Shown here piece by piece: positions 7,425-17,746 of a stretch of 64,000 nucleotides of DNA. The stretch's first letter is position 1. Every line of letters starts with the position of its first letter. The DNA is from Bog-950 sp046329535 (GTDB taxonomy: Bacteria; Bacteroidota; Bacteroidia; Chitinophagales; LD1). The translations under genes were made by a program, and so were the position numbers. Location: the NCBI GenBank assembly GCA_046329535.1, contig JAXLUN010000003.1:372001-436000 (forward strand). Direction: 5' to 3'. Below the pieces are notes generated by a model, which saw only the letters and a program-made list of their open reading frames with translations, was not told the origin of the DNA and did not search any database.

Positions 7425-9854
7425 ATGAAAATCTCTTATAACTGGCTGAAAAATTATGTTGACTTTAACCTGACACCTACTGACCTGGGGGAGGTTCTGA
7501 CCGGTGTTGGCCTGGAGGTAGAAGACGTTACCTTATTCGAAACTATTACCGGAGGGCTGGAAGGTGTAGTGACAGGTCTGGTTGTAGAGTGCGCCAAGCA
7601 CCCCGATGCTGATAAACTTTCAGTTACTAAAGTAGATGTAGGAAACGGAGATCTGCTGCAAATAGTTTGCGGAGCACCCAATGTAGCAGCAGGGCAGAAA
7701 GTAGTGGTGGCCTTGGTTGGTGCAACGCTGTATCCGGCTACGGGGGAAAAACTGTTGATAAAAAAAGCGAAGATTCGCGGGGTTGAAAGTTTCGGGATGA
7801 TTTGTGCTGAAGATGAAATTGGCTTAAGTGATAGCCATGCAGGTATAATGGTGTTACCGCCAGATACTGCCATTGGCACTAAAGCCTCTGACTATTTTAA
7901 ACTGGAGAAAGATTACGTACTGGAGATTGGCTTAACGCCTAATAGAGGAGACGCCAACTCACACATAGGTGTAGCACGCGATTTAGCTGCAGCCCTGAAT
8001 GTTGCATATAAAGCCAAAGTAAATTTCTGTAAGCCGGATACTTCAGCTTTCAAAGCAGCAGGTGTAAAATCTAAAATCGAGGTATCTGTACTTGATGAAT
8101 CCGCCTGTAGAAGATATTCTGGATTGATAATTTCTAATATAACTGTTCAGGATTCACCGGAATGGCTGAAGAACAAATTGAAAGCTATAGGTTTGCGTTC
8201 CATCAACAATATTGTAGATATTACCAACTATGTACTGCATGAATACGGCCAGCCGTTACATGCATTTGATGCTGATAAAATTCACGGTGGACAGGTGATA
8301 GTAAAGAAGTTAAGCGAAGGAACAGTTTTCAAAACCCTGGATGAAAAAGAGATAAAGCTTAACGCAGAGGACTTGATGATTTGCGATGCAGAAGGCGGTA
8401 TGTGCATTGCCGGAGTTTTTGGTGGTGCTGATAGCGGAGTATCTTCATCTACCACCAACATCTTTTTAGAAAGTGCCTGCTTCTCTCCTACCGGTATCCG
8501 AAAAACCGGAACTCGTCATAATCTGAGAACCGATGCTGCCATGCATTTTGAAAAAGGGAGTGACCCTAACATTACTATCGAAGCCTTAAAAAGAGCTGCA
8601 TTACTGATTCAGGAAATTTGTGGCGGGGAAGTTTCCTCACCGGTTATCGATATCTATCCGAATCCTGTAGAGGGCTGGCGATTCCCAGTTTCCTTCGAGC
8701 GAATCATTAAACTGGCAGGCTTCCCGATAGAAAAAGAGGTGATTAAAAGTATTCTTCACAACCTGGAAATTAAAATTGAAAAAGAAACAGCCAATGAATT
8801 GCAATTGCTGGTTCCTGCATTCAAAACCGAAGTAAAACGAGAAGCTGATATTGTAGAAGAGATTATCCGCATACTGGGTTACAATAGCTTCACTTTACCT
8901 AAGTCACTTAAGTCCAGCCTGTCTTATAGCGCACCGGTAAATGCGCAGAAATTGGAAAACCTTGTAGCCGACATGTTAAGCGGGGCAGGGTTTAACGAGA
9001 TTTGGACCAATTCAGTAACCCAATCAAAGTTTGAGGCCGATGAGTTTTTAAAACAACAGCAGGTAAAATTGCTCAATAGTCAGTCTGCCGATTTAGATTC
9101 TCTGCGAACTTCCATGTTATATTCTGGGTTAGAGGTTATTGCCTACAACCAAAACAGAAAAGCAGCAGACCTGAGTTTATATGAGTTTGGAAGAACCTAC
9201 CACCAAGTACATGGCCAATACGAACAACGTCACCACCTCCAGATTTTACTCTCCGGCAAAAATACCGATGACAACTGGTTAGATAAAGGTAAGACCTACA
9301 ACTTTTATCATTTAAAAAGCACGGTGTTTAATATTTTGAAGCGTTTAGGCCATACGCATTTTGATAAACAAGTTGTTGAAACAAGCCCATTCACATTTGC
9401 TTTGGTTCTTAAAAACGAAGGCATTGAAGTTGCCCACTTAGGGAGTATTTCTAAACAAGTAACTACCACCTTCGATATTAAGAGCGAAGTATTTTATGCC
9501 GATATAAACTGGGGCTATCTTTTAGAAAAATCACAGTTTGGTAAAGTATCATTTACAGAATTACCCAAGTATCCATCTGTAAAGCGTGATTTAGCGATGG
9601 TTTTGAAAGAAGAATTGCCTTTTGAAGCTATTGAGAAAATAGCAGCGGTTGAATCGAAAAAACTATTAAAGGAGGTATCGCTGTTTGACGTTTACAAAGG
9701 TGATAAAATGGAGAAAGGTAAGAAAAGCTATGCCGTAAGCTTCATTTTTCAACATCCAGATAAAACATTAACTGACCAGGAGATAGAAAAACTAATGAAC
9801 CGTCTGATGAACAAGTTCGAATCTGAGTTGGGTGCGGTTATTCGGAAAGGATAA
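7425..9854 (+). CDS. pheT: phenylalanine-tRNA ligase beta subunit
   Basis: An 809-residue subunit of the (alpha-beta)2 enzyme that charges tRNA-Phe in the cytoplasm. Domain order is standard: N-terminal start MKISYNWLKNYVDF, EMAP/OB tRNA-binding fold (about 40-150, with KHPDADKLSVTKVD), B3/B4 editing domain (about 215-400), B5 domain (about 410-480), the catalytic-like core, and the C-terminal ferredoxin-fold anticodon-binding domain (about 715-809, with KYPSVKRDLAMVL). Length is typical. pheS is not in the window. A TAGATTTG octamer at 7344-7351 might be its -7 element. Convergent or overlapping ORFs here are shadows. Confidence 0.97.
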   Translation: MKISYNWLKNYVDFNLTPTDLGEVLTGVGLEVEDVTLFETITGGLEGVVTGLVVECAKHPDADKLSVTKVDVGNGDLLQIVCGAPNVAAGQKVVVALVGATLYPATGEKLLIKKAKIRGVESFGMICAEDEIGLSDSHAGIMVLPPDTAIGTKASDYFKLEKDYVLEIGLTPNRGDANSHIGVARDLAAALNVAYKAKVNFCKPDTSAFKAAGVKSKIEVSVLDESACRRYSGLIISNITVQDSPEWLKNKLKAIGLRSINNIVDITNYVLHEYGQPLHAFDADKIHGGQVIVKKLSEGTVFKTLDEKEIKLNAEDLMICDAEGGMCIAGVFGGADSGVSSSTTNIFLESACFSPTGIRKTGTRHNLRTDAAMHFEKGSDPNITIEALKRAALLIQEICGGEVSSPVIDIYPNPVEGWRFPVSFERIIKLAGFPIEKEVIKSILHNLEIKIEKETANELQLLVPAFKTEVKREADIVEEIIRILGYNSFTLPKSLKSSLSYSAPVNAQKLENLVADMLSGAGFNEIWTNSVTQSKFEADEFLKQQQVKLLNSQSADLDSLRTSMLYSGLEVIAYNQNRKAADLSLYEFGRTYHQVHGQYEQRHHLQILLSGKNTDDNWLDKGKTYNFYHLKSTVFNILKRLGHTHFDKQVVETSPFTFALVLKNEGIEVAHLGSISKQVTTTFDIKSEVFYADINWGYLLEKSQFGKVSFTELPKYPSVKRDLAMVLKEELPFEAIEKIAAVESKKLLKEVSLFDVYKGDKMEKGKKSYAVSFIFQHPDKTLTDQEIEKLMNRLMNKFESELGAVIRKG

Positions 9855-9935
9855 ACATTTAAAATAGAAGGGCGAACACCCCGTCATTTGTATATTTACC
9901 AAAACAAGTTCATTTTAGAACCTTAATCAAACAAC

Positions 9936-10640
9936 ATGAATATTAAAGAAGCAAAGGATTTTAAGAATTATGCGGTGAAGCACCACGGTATCAGCAGTAT
10001 GCATTTGGAGAATTATGCCAACAAATTATATAGCGGAGGAAACGTTCAGAACCTTACCCGTACAGTAATTGAAGAACGTCAGATGCCTTTCAGAGAGGTA
10101 GATGTATTTTCAAGATTAATGATGGACCGCATTATTTTTTTGGGCACACCTATTGATGATTATATCGCAGCTATTATACAGGCGCAGTTACTGTTTCTAG
10201 AATCGAGCGATTCACGAAGCGATGTACAGATTTACATTCATAGCCCCGGAGGTGAAGTATATAGCGGTATGGGTATTTACGATACCATGCAATATGTCTC
10301 AATGGACGTAGCTACTATCTGCACTGGTATGGCCGCTTCTATGGCAGCAGTATTGCTTTGTGCGGGTGAAAAAGGAAAAAGAACTGCTCTTAAACATGCC
10401 CGGGTAATGATTCATCAGCCACTGGGTGGTATAGGCGGAAAGGCTAGCGAAATTGAAATTTCAGTAAACGAAATCAGAAAGATTAAGGAAGAGTTGTACA
10501 CCATCATCAGCGAGCACAGCGGTCAGCCTCTCGAAAAAGTGGCTCAGGACAGTGACCGCGATTACTGGTTACGTGCTCAGGAAGCCAAAGAATATGGCAT
10601 GATTGATGAAGTGTTAATCCGAACACCTAAAAAAGATTAA
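9936..10640 (+). CDS. clpP: ATP-dependent Clp protease proteolytic subunit
   Basis: A 234-residue serine peptidase forming the barrel of the ClpXP protease. The catalytic Ser135 lies in GMAASMAAVL, His160 in RVMIHQPLGG, and the acidic residue follows near the DRDYWL segment. The IHSPGGEVYSGMGIYDTM motif before the serine is standard. The N-terminus is about 30 residues longer than in Escherichia coli, which is usual in Bacteroidota. The unfoldase gene clpX starts 97 nt downstream on the same strand, so the pair is coexpressed or closely linked. Confidence 0.97.
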   Translation: MNIKEAKDFKNYAVKHHGISSMHLENYANKLYSGGNVQNLTRTVIEERQMPFREVDVFSRLMMDRIIFLGTPIDDYIAAIIQAQLLFLESSDSRSDVQIYIHSPGGEVYSGMGIYDTMQYVSMDVATICTGMAASMAAVLLCAGEKGKRTALKHARVMIHQPLGGIGGKASEIEISVNEIRKIKEELYTIISEHSGQPLEKVAQDSDRDYWLRAQEAKEYGMIDEVLIRTPKKD

Positions 10641-10736
10641 TACTCCCGGTAGTTGTACCGGTTAATTTGAATAGACATCTTGTAATATACAACCATGTCT
10701 TTGAAACAGCTTTATTAACTGAACGTTGAATCAAGT

Positions 10737-11969
10737 ATGAAAAAAGAAGCAGAACCACTTTGTTCTTTTTGCGGCCGCAAGAAGAAAGAGACTCAGATAC
10801 TGATTTCGGGTATTGAAGGACATATTTGCGAGAACTGTGTGCATCAAGCGCAGCAAATTATTGATGAAGAATTGTTTCAAAAAAACAAGAAATTCCAGTT
10901 TAACCTGCCTGCTAATGTGAAACCTCAAGACATCAAAAAGTTTCTTGATGGCTATGTTATAGGTCAGGATGAAGCCAAGAAGTACATCTCTGTAGCCGTG
11001 TATAATCACTACAAGCGCCTAAACCAAAGTAAGGCCGATGAGGTAGAAATTGAAAAGAGCAATATCTTAATGGTGGGTCAAACCGGAACAGGGAAAACTC
11101 TCCTGGCTAAAACCATTGCCAAATTTTTAAATGTTCCTTTTGCAATTGTAGATGCTACTGTTTTTACCGAAGCCGGTTATGTGGGCGAAGATGTGGAAAG
11201 TATCCTTTCGCGCCTGTTGCAGGCCTGCAACTACGATATTCAGGCGGCACAACACGGCATTATTTACATTGATGAAATTGATAAAATTGCCCGCAAAGGC
11301 GATAACCCATCCATAACCCGCGATGTAAGTGGAGAAGGGGTACAACAAGCCATGCTCAAGTTGCTGGAAGGCAGCGAAGTGCTGGTTCCCCCACAAGGAG
11401 GTCGCAAACACCCTGAACAAAAATTAGTAAAAGTAGATACAGCCAATATTCTGTTCATATGCGGAGGTGCTTTTGAAGGGCTGGACAAAGTGATTGCCAG
11501 TCGACTGAACCAAAGCAAGGTGGGTTTCAAAAAAGGAAAAGATAAACAGGATTTAGACAAGGATAACTTCCTGCAATATGTGTCGCAACTAGATATGCGT
11601 TCGTTTGGTTTAATACCCGAACTGATTGGCCGTTTACCAGTGCTGGTACATCTAGACCCCCTGGATAAAGCGACTCTCAGTTCTATTCTTACCGAGCCTA
11701 AAAATGCACTGCTGAAACAATACAAAAAGATATTCAAGGCCGATGGCATTGCCCTTTCTTTTGAAGACAGTGCTATTGATTACATTGTAGAAAAAGCCCT
11801 GGAATACAAACTTGGAGCACGAGGGCTGCGTTCCATCTGCGAAGCAATTATGACAGATGCTATGTTTGAGCTACCCTCGCAGAAAGACATCAAATCGTTT
11901 GTGGTTACCCGCCATTTTGTTGAAGAAAAAATGGAGCAAACCAAAATAAGTAAACTTCGGGCGGCATAA
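10737..11969 (+). CDS. clpX: ATP-dependent Clp protease ATP-binding subunit ClpX
   Basis: A 410-residue AAA+ unfoldase that feeds substrates into ClpP. The N-terminal zinc-binding domain has Cys9, Cys12, Cys31 and Cys34 (CSFC...CENC). Walker A is GQTGTGKT, Walker B is IIYIDEIDKIA, the pore loop is GYVGEDVES, and the arginine-finger RDVSGEGVQQ and sensor-2 GARGLRSI segments are present. Length and order are normal. It follows clpP directly. Confidence 0.98.
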   Translation: MKKEAEPLCSFCGRKKKETQILISGIEGHICENCVHQAQQIIDEELFQKNKKFQFNLPANVKPQDIKKFLDGYVIGQDEAKKYISVAVYNHYKRLNQSKADEVEIEKSNILMVGQTGTGKTLLAKTIAKFLNVPFAIVDATVFTEAGYVGEDVESILSRLLQACNYDIQAAQHGIIYIDEIDKIARKGDNPSITRDVSGEGVQQAMLKLLEGSEVLVPPQGGRKHPEQKLVKVDTANILFICGGAFEGLDKVIASRLNQSKVGFKKGKDKQDLDKDNFLQYVSQLDMRSFGLIPELIGRLPVLVHLDPLDKATLSSILTEPKNALLKQYKKIFKADGIALSFEDSAIDYIVEKALEYKLGARGLRSICEAIMTDAMFELPSQKDIKSFVVTRHFVEEKMEQTKISKLRAA

Positions 11970-12002
11970 CCACACAACTCACACACAATCTTCCAAATAA
12001 AC

Positions 12003-13862
12003 TTACCGCTGAATGATCACTTTTTCAGTTTGTAGTAATTTACCTTGGTCAGATATTTGAAGGAAATAAACACCCGGGCCTAAGTACTGAGTGTTAAAAG
12101 AGAAAACACTGGAACCTCCCTTCATTCTGTCTTCGAGTAATACTCGTACAGTTTGTCCGTTGGCATCTAACAAGGTAAAGCGAGTGAAATTATCGGTAGG
12201 TAAGTCAAAACGAACCGAAAATTTTTCGGTAGTAGGATTAGGGAAAACCGTAGCCGGCTTATTTACTGCCACAGGTTGTACTCCCGAAATGACACTGGAA
12301 TCAGTGTTCACTATCTTGGCAATCCAGGTGCGGTAAGCCTGAGTTGGAAAAACAAAGGAACCAGCCAGCCAAGCAGTATTCGGCTCGTTGTATTTTTTTT
12401 GAATCCCGGTGTAATCGCCCCAGCGCTCTACACTGTCCTGCAACACATCTACCGCTCTTTCACCCTTCTTTACAATCAGCATATCTGAAATATTTCCAGT
12501 TCCATCCTTATAAAAAGCAGCAGTGCCAGGAAAAGTATCGGGAGAAGAATAGGAGCAGGTAATGAAAGCTCGGTTATCATAGGGGCCGTTTCCGGCATAA
12601 GCTATACTCGCATAGCCAAAGTCAACTGAATCGTTACTGATTAGCTGTGCGCTAGCCTGTGGTTGTGCCGAAGCAGGATGGTCTATTTCACCTACATAGA
12701 TGGCACTCGTTATCGTCTGCGGGTTAATACAATTTTGCACATACTGTATTTTATCGTTTTCTATAAAGGCACTAAGAACACGGGCATCATTGGAAGCAAG
12801 GTACTGCCCGCCCCGCTGTTTCGCATTAGGTGGTAAGCCATAGCTTAGACTGGATTTCAATACCTTGGTGCTGAACTGCGCATTACCCGATTGGTACGAA
12901 TCGGACAGGACATGTAAAAACACCGTATCGTTATTCAAATCACTAGGTCGCACAGATAAGAAATAAGTTTCGGGGCCGCTTAAGGTAGAGCCTCCTTGTA
13001 CCGGACAAACATTCCAAACGGGCTTACCGTTATAATCTATATTATGCCAATAATCATACTTCAGGGTATCTCCGGCATATCCTTTAGCCTTATCTACCTG
13101 CCAAATAGCAGAGTAGCGGAAACCTGTTTTCCAGTCCTCTCCATCTTTCAATTGGTTAAAGGTGAATAACAAATCATCCTGAGAAAGTACTACAATGGGG
13201 TAATCACTCCAAGTAGTATCATTTAACGGATTACCACTCAACTTGTATAAATTCCAAACACCAGCCGGATTATTGGTTTGCGAAAAACCGACAATGATAG
13301 AGGATGCAGCACTGGTTGAGCCCGCAAAAAACATCACTACAAAGCGGTCTTCAATGGGATCGTACACCACCCGAGGATCGCTGATGTTTTGTATAAACCC
13401 CAAGGCGTTGGCAAAACTGGATAACGATTTAGACTGAATCTGCAAGCCGTTTTCATCGTACACTTTGTAGTTGGTATTTACTACACTTACAATTTTCCCT
13501 TCATTGCTGATGGCTATGTGATTATCGTTGGGAGTGCCTTGTGCAGTATTAGCGGTAAAGTTATTTAACATAACCGGAGGGGCTGGTGCCAAGCCCCGTG
13601 AACTGCTGTTGCTTGGTTGAGGGGAGCCGCTTTTCTGAGTGCGTAATGCTTTCAACAACTCCTTTTTGTTTCCATAATCCGAAGCCGGTTTACGTTTTTC
13701 GTGAATAGTGAAAACTACCGGGTCCCAATCCTGAATAGTAGGGTCCGATAAATCGATAGTTCGTGCCAAAGATACCTGTTGATTTCGCTCTACTAATGCC
13801 TGACTTTGCACAAGACTTATAGCATTGAAAATTATAAACAGCGATAAGAGTAGTTTCTTCAT
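12003..13862 (-). CDS. large secreted protein with T9SS type A sorting domain, function unknown
   Basis: 619 residues from the ATG at 13862, chosen over one 24 nt upstream because the signal peptide MKKLLLSLFIIFNAISLVQS starts here. After a Pro/Ser-rich linker (about residues 75-110), the central ~350 residues contain repeated segments such as ISDPRVVYDPIEDRFVVMFF and WSDYPIVVLSQDDLLFTF that read like blades of a beta-propeller. The last ~80 residues form a T9SS sorting domain (VFPNPTTEKFSVRFDL ... GKLLQTEKVIIQR). No catalytic motif is recognised. A TATTTTAG octamer (13867-13874) sits 4 nt before the start codon and may be the -7 promoter box. Confidence 0.82.
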   Translation of the reverse strand: MKKLLLSLFIIFNAISLVQSQALVERNQQVSLARTIDLSDPTIQDWDPVVFTIHEKRKPASDYGNKKELLKALRTQKSGSPQPSNSSSRGLAPAPPVMLNNFTANTAQGTPNDNHIAISNEGKIVSVVNTNYKVYDENGLQIQSKSLSSFANALGFIQNISDPRVVYDPIEDRFVVMFFAGSTSAASSIIVGFSQTNNPAGVWNLYKLSGNPLNDTTWSDYPIVVLSQDDLLFTFNQLKDGEDWKTGFRYSAIWQVDKAKGYAGDTLKYDYWHNIDYNGKPVWNVCPVQGGSTLSGPETYFLSVRPSDLNNDTVFLHVLSDSYQSGNAQFSTKVLKSSLSYGLPPNAKQRGGQYLASNDARVLSAFIENDKIQYVQNCINPQTITSAIYVGEIDHPASAQPQASAQLISNDSVDFGYASIAYAGNGPYDNRAFITCSYSSPDTFPGTAAFYKDGTGNISDMLIVKKGERAVDVLQDSVERWGDYTGIQKKYNEPNTAWLAGSFVFPTQAYRTWIAKIVNTDSSVISGVQPVAVNKPATVFPNPTTEKFSVRFDLPTDNFTRFTLLDANGQTVRVLLEDRMKGGSSVFSFNTQYLGPGVYFLQISDQGKLLQTEKVIIQR

Positions 13863-13938
13863 GATCCTAAAATAGATATTCGACAAGAATAATGAGCGGA
13901 TGAAAGCGGTTTTTTTAATTTGCGTAAAAATTTAGCTC

Positions 13939-14517
13939 ATGAAGAAATTGTTTTTAGCACTTACCTGTTTCATTTCTATTTCATCTTGCGATAAAAAATA
14001 TCCCATAGATCAACTACCTGATGATACCTCCCTGCCCACCCTGACTTACCCATTGGCCAGTTTTTCCTCTGCTAATAAGTTTATCGCTTTTGGAGACACA
14101 CTGCCTTCTTCTTCTCAAAGCAAAGGCTATGACATTTTTTTGGCTGATACCAACCAATATGTGGCATCGGCCTGCTCCGGTATTGTTACTTCCGTAACTG
14201 CCGATGCAGCTGGTAACAACTCCATTGTGGTGCGCTATAAACCAAACAGCATTTACTCTTTTCTGTATTCGGGTATAAACCACGTAATGGTACAGGTAAG
14301 CGATACCTTAACACCTGGTACCTTGTTGGGAAAAGTAGGATCTAACCACGAAATTTATTTTGCGGTGGTAAAGAATAATACCGAAGTTATTTGCCCGCAA
14401 AACATTGGTTCTCCAAGTTTTAATACGGCTATTCAACTAGCCATTGATAAGCACAACAGTTTTAATACCACCGATTCTGTTTTTGACGCTTGTCTATTTG
14501 AAACACTACCGAAGTAG
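13939..14517 (+). CDS. LytM/M23-like lipoprotein with incomplete metal site
   Basis: 192 residues. A lipobox (SISSC, Cys17) anchors it. Residues about 60-150 follow the order of a LytM/M23 peptidase domain: KGYDIFLADTNQYVASACSGIV (split here as KGYDIF and SACSGIV), the core strand SIVVRYK, the LTPGTLLGKVG turn, and HEIYFAV where active enzymes have HLHFEV. The first zinc histidine position reads as Lys and the second His of HxH is absent, so the protein is probably not a working peptidase. Catalytically dead LytM proteins often activate amidases (established for EnvC/NlpD); whether this one does is inference. Confidence 0.6.
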   Translation: MKKLFLALTCFISISSCDKKYPIDQLPDDTSLPTLTYPLASFSSANKFIAFGDTLPSSSQSKGYDIFLADTNQYVASACSGIVTSVTADAAGNNSIVVRYKPNSIYSFLYSGINHVMVQVSDTLTPGTLLGKVGSNHEIYFAVVKNNTEVICPQNIGSPSFNTAIQLAIDKHNSFNTTDSVFDACLFETLPK

Positions 14518-14532
14518 AAGAATAAAATTAAT

Positions 14533-14579
14533 GCAAAACCAAAACGCCACTGGAATTTCCAGTGGCGTTTTGGTTTTGC
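14533..14579. terminator. bidirectional intrinsic terminator
   Basis: GCAAAACCAAAACGCCACTGG pairs perfectly with CCAGTGGCGTTTTGGTTTTGC around AATTT. It lies between the convergent M23-like lipoprotein and M16 peptidase genes. Confidence 0.92.
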
Positions 14580-14594
14580 TGTAGCATCCGTTTT

Positions 14595-17500
14595 TTAGTA
14601 ACCAAACAGTTCCTTTGTGCTCAGCTCCTGAACAGGCCCTATTTCTTTCAGTACATCCAGATTAACATCTTCCTTTTTACCGATAACCAGGTAGGTGTAT
14701 TTTTTACCCTTTACATGCTCATCAAAAAATTTGTGCACGTCAGTAATATTGGTGGTTTTAGCTTTTTCATAAACCACTTTTCTAACATCATAATTCAATC
14801 CGCGTTTTTGAGCACGTTCATAAGCAGCGTAAATTGCATCGCGGGTAGTCCAGTCGCTTTCCAGTGTTTTAATTACACTGGAACGAGCTCCTTCAAACTG
14901 CTGTGGTACTTCAGGCATATCGTTGAGCAATTTGCTCATTTCCGCCAAGGCCGTTTTCATTTTATCACTCTGTGTTCCTACATATGATGTTACATAATGC
15001 GATTCGTAGGAATACTGTGGCACTCCGAAACTGCTATATACAGAATAGGCCAGTGCCATCTTCTCCCGTATCTCTTGAAACATGATAGATGACAAACCGG
15101 AGCCATAATAGTCATTGTATAGGAAAATATTCGGGTATAAACTTTCATTAAACAGCTGGTCTTTACCCAACATAATAATTTCCGTTTGCTTCATCGGATA
15201 GTAACATAGATAAACTTTGGTTTCACCAAGTGGTTGCTCTACATACTTGCGGGCTGCCGGATATTCCTTTAAAGCAGTAGTTGGAAGTCTGTGCAAGCTA
15301 TTAGCTATTTTCAATGCATCCTGAGGATTGAAGCTTCCATAGTAGAATATTTTATGCTTGTATGAAGTAAGTGACTTGATTAAATCTACCAGATGATTTA
15401 CGTCCGCTTTTTTCAACTCATCTTCACTCAACACATTATTAAAAGGATTAGATGGCCCGTATTTGGCATAGTTTACCAACCCGTTATACAAAATGGCGCC
15501 CTTATTTTTCTTGGCATTTTCACGGCCTTGCAGAATATCGGATACCATTGATTCATATACTTCTTTATCCGGCTTTACACCTGCCAGAATACTTTCGAAA
15601 AGTGACAATCCGTTTTCCAAATTTTCTTCCAACCCGGATAAGGAGATAGTAGCTCGATCTCTGCCGCTATTTACACTAAAGCTTAAGCCATATTTATAGA
15701 ATTCCTTTTTCAGATCCTCCGCAGAATATTTATCTGTGCCCAGGTATTCGAGATAGTTAATCGCCAGACCCAGATCACGGATGTTATCGGTACCCATATC
15801 AAAGATGTAGGTCAGTGAAAATGTTCGGTTCACATCATTTTTGATATAGTCGAAAGGCACATCACCGTTACTCAGTTTCAGATGGGTAATGTCTTTATTA
15901 AAGTCGATAAACTTAGGTGTAATAGAAGGTTGCGGCAGGTTATCCCAACTCTTTTTAAAAGCAGAAATATCTTCCTTGTTCATCACCACCGAAGTAATTT
16001 TCGGTTTTTCAACTTTGTGCAAATTGGCATCACCCTGGCGCTTATAGCAAACAGCATAATTGTTTTTGTAAAACTGGTTGGCAAACTTTACTATATCCTC
16101 CTTGGTTACCTTTTCCATCAGGTTAATCTCATTCACCCAGTCTTTCCATTCTATATTGTGAACAAAGGTGCCCATCATATTATAGGCACGACCGTCATTA
16201 GTTTCGGCCTGTTTCATGCGCTGCAACTTCAAGTTTTGAATAATAGCCGGTAATATCCAATCACCAAAATCACCCCGTTTTACTTTTTCAACTTCTTCCA
16301 ACAATAACTTTTTGACCTCTTCCAATTTCTGACCTTGCTTTGGCTCGCCATAAAATTTATGAAAACAGTAATCTGTATTTTCATCTACAAATGAATATCC
16401 CTGGAGTATTTTCTGCTGCTGAACCAAGTCGAGATCAATCAATCCTGCTTCACCATTGGCCAGAATATTATCTACCAGTTTCACCATCATGGCATCGTGG
16501 GTATTAGCGCCATCAAACAGATATCCAATGTAAACATGTTCAGGCTGTGGTCCTTTATATTCACGTTCTATTGGAGTGGTAATAGCCGGTTCGGATTGCT
16601 TTACAAACGGTTTAATATCGCCAGATTTCCAATCTCCAAAATACTTCTCTATCAAAGCTACAGCTGCAACAGGATCTAGATCTCCTGAAAGGATTATAGC
16701 AACGTTGTTAGGTCTATAATATGTATTGAAGTAATTGTGAATATTAACCATGGATGGATTTTTCAGATGCTCCCCCTCACCAATAGTCGTTTGAGTTCCA
16801 TAAGGATGATTAGGTAACAGAGCATTTTCTATTGCATGGTCACTCCATACCCGGTCATTATCCTGATTACGATTAAACTCTTCGTAAACCGTTTCAAGCT
16901 CTGTATGAAACAGGCGAAGTACCAATGTTTTGAAGCGGTTAGCTTCCAGATAGAGAAACTTATCCAACGCGTTTGATGGAATATCATTTACATAAACAGT
17001 CATATCGGTTGAGGTAAATGCATTGGTTCCCTGTGCTCCAATAGAGGTGGTCATCTTATCATATTCATTTGCAATAGCCCACTTGGATGCTTCATAACTG
17101 AAAGAATCAATCTTAGCGTAAAGTAATCTCTTTCTGGCTTCGTCTTTTTCGTTTTTGTGGTACTCGAAATAAGCTGAAACCGAGTCCAACAAAATACTCT
17201 CCTTAGCCCAGTCTTTCGACCCGAAATCATGCGAGCCTTTAAACACCATATGTTCCAGGTAATGAGCCAGACCTGTCGTTTGAGGCGGATCAAACTTAGA
17301 ACCTGCTTTTACTGCAGTGAGCGTTTGAATACGCGGTGCGTCTTTGTTTACAGAGATATAAACTTTTAGTCCGTTTTTAAGGGTATATATCTGAGTATTG
17401 AACGGGTCATTGGGTACTGTTTCAGGTGCTTGACTGGCAGTAATTTTTTCGCCCCTAACACCAGGTGTTTCTACCGGGCTGTTTTTAGCGACCAGAGCTG

Positions 17501-17711
17501 GAGAAATTTCAGGATGCGTTGTGTTTTGCGGAGCCATCTTTTGCACGGGTAGATTTCCCGGAGTGCGCTGTGCGTTTCCTGACACATTCTGCTCCGTTTT
17601 TTTATAATGCGGAGTTGTTAATTGCTTAGGTTGGGCGGTTTCATATTGCTGAGCAAACAGAAAATGAAGTGCACAAACAGACACCAATAGTAAAATTGCC
17701 TTTTTTTTCAT
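14595..17711 (-). CDS. M16 family (insulinase-like) zinc peptidase, exported
   Basis: 1038 residues. The signal peptide covers 1-21 (ends FLFAQQ). A Pro/Thr/Gln-rich linker (about 22-100) precedes the first M16 domain, whose inverted zinc motif HYLEH is at 150-154 with the downstream glutamate in ELETVYEEFNRNQ. Two M16 halves follow; the second lacks the HxxEH motif, as is normal for the family. These enzymes degrade peptides in a closed chamber; in this cell the site is the periplasm or outside. The gene ends at a shared terminator and lies 35 nt downstream of dnaX on the same strand. Confidence 0.93.
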   Translation of the reverse strand: MKKKAILLLVSVCALHFLFAQQYETAQPKQLTTPHYKKTEQNVSGNAQRTPGNLPVQKMAPQNTTHPEISPALVAKNSPVETPGVRGEKITASQAPETVPNDPFNTQIYTLKNGLKVYISVNKDAPRIQTLTAVKAGSKFDPPQTTGLAHYLEHMVFKGSHDFGSKDWAKESILLDSVSAYFEYHKNEKDEARKRLLYAKIDSFSYEASKWAIANEYDKMTTSIGAQGTNAFTSTDMTVYVNDIPSNALDKFLYLEANRFKTLVLRLFHTELETVYEEFNRNQDNDRVWSDHAIENALLPNHPYGTQTTIGEGEHLKNPSMVNIHNYFNTYYRPNNVAIILSGDLDPVAAVALIEKYFGDWKSGDIKPFVKQSEPAITTPIEREYKGPQPEHVYIGYLFDGANTHDAMMVKLVDNILANGEAGLIDLDLVQQQKILQGYSFVDENTDYCFHKFYGEPKQGQKLEEVKKLLLEEVEKVKRGDFGDWILPAIIQNLKLQRMKQAETNDGRAYNMMGTFVHNIEWKDWVNEINLMEKVTKEDIVKFANQFYKNNYAVCYKRQGDANLHKVEKPKITSVVMNKEDISAFKKSWDNLPQPSITPKFIDFNKDITHLKLSNGDVPFDYIKNDVNRTFSLTYIFDMGTDNIRDLGLAINYLEYLGTDKYSAEDLKKEFYKYGLSFSVNSGRDRATISLSGLEENLENGLSLFESILAGVKPDKEVYESMVSDILQGRENAKKNKGAILYNGLVNYAKYGPSNPFNNVLSEDELKKADVNHLVDLIKSLTSYKHKIFYYGSFNPQDALKIANSLHRLPTTALKEYPAARKYVEQPLGETKVYLCYYPMKQTEIIMLGKDQLFNESLYPNIFLYNDYYGSGLSSIMFQEIREKMALAYSVYSSFGVPQYSYESHYVTSYVGTQSDKMKTALAEMSKLLNDMPEVPQQFEGARSSVIKTLESDWTTRDAIYAAYERAQKRGLNYDVRKVVYEKAKTTNITDVHKFFDEHVKGKKYTYLVIGKKEDVNLDVLKEIGPVQELSTKELFGY

Positions 17712-17746
17712 GTATTGAGCTTTGTAATTTTAGAATGCTTGAATGT

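Noticed and set aside
7454..7879. Antisense ORFs of 60-160 residues across pheT, clpX, metG and others
   Set aside because: Low-complexity shadows of well-supported genes on the other strand, without start signals or domains.
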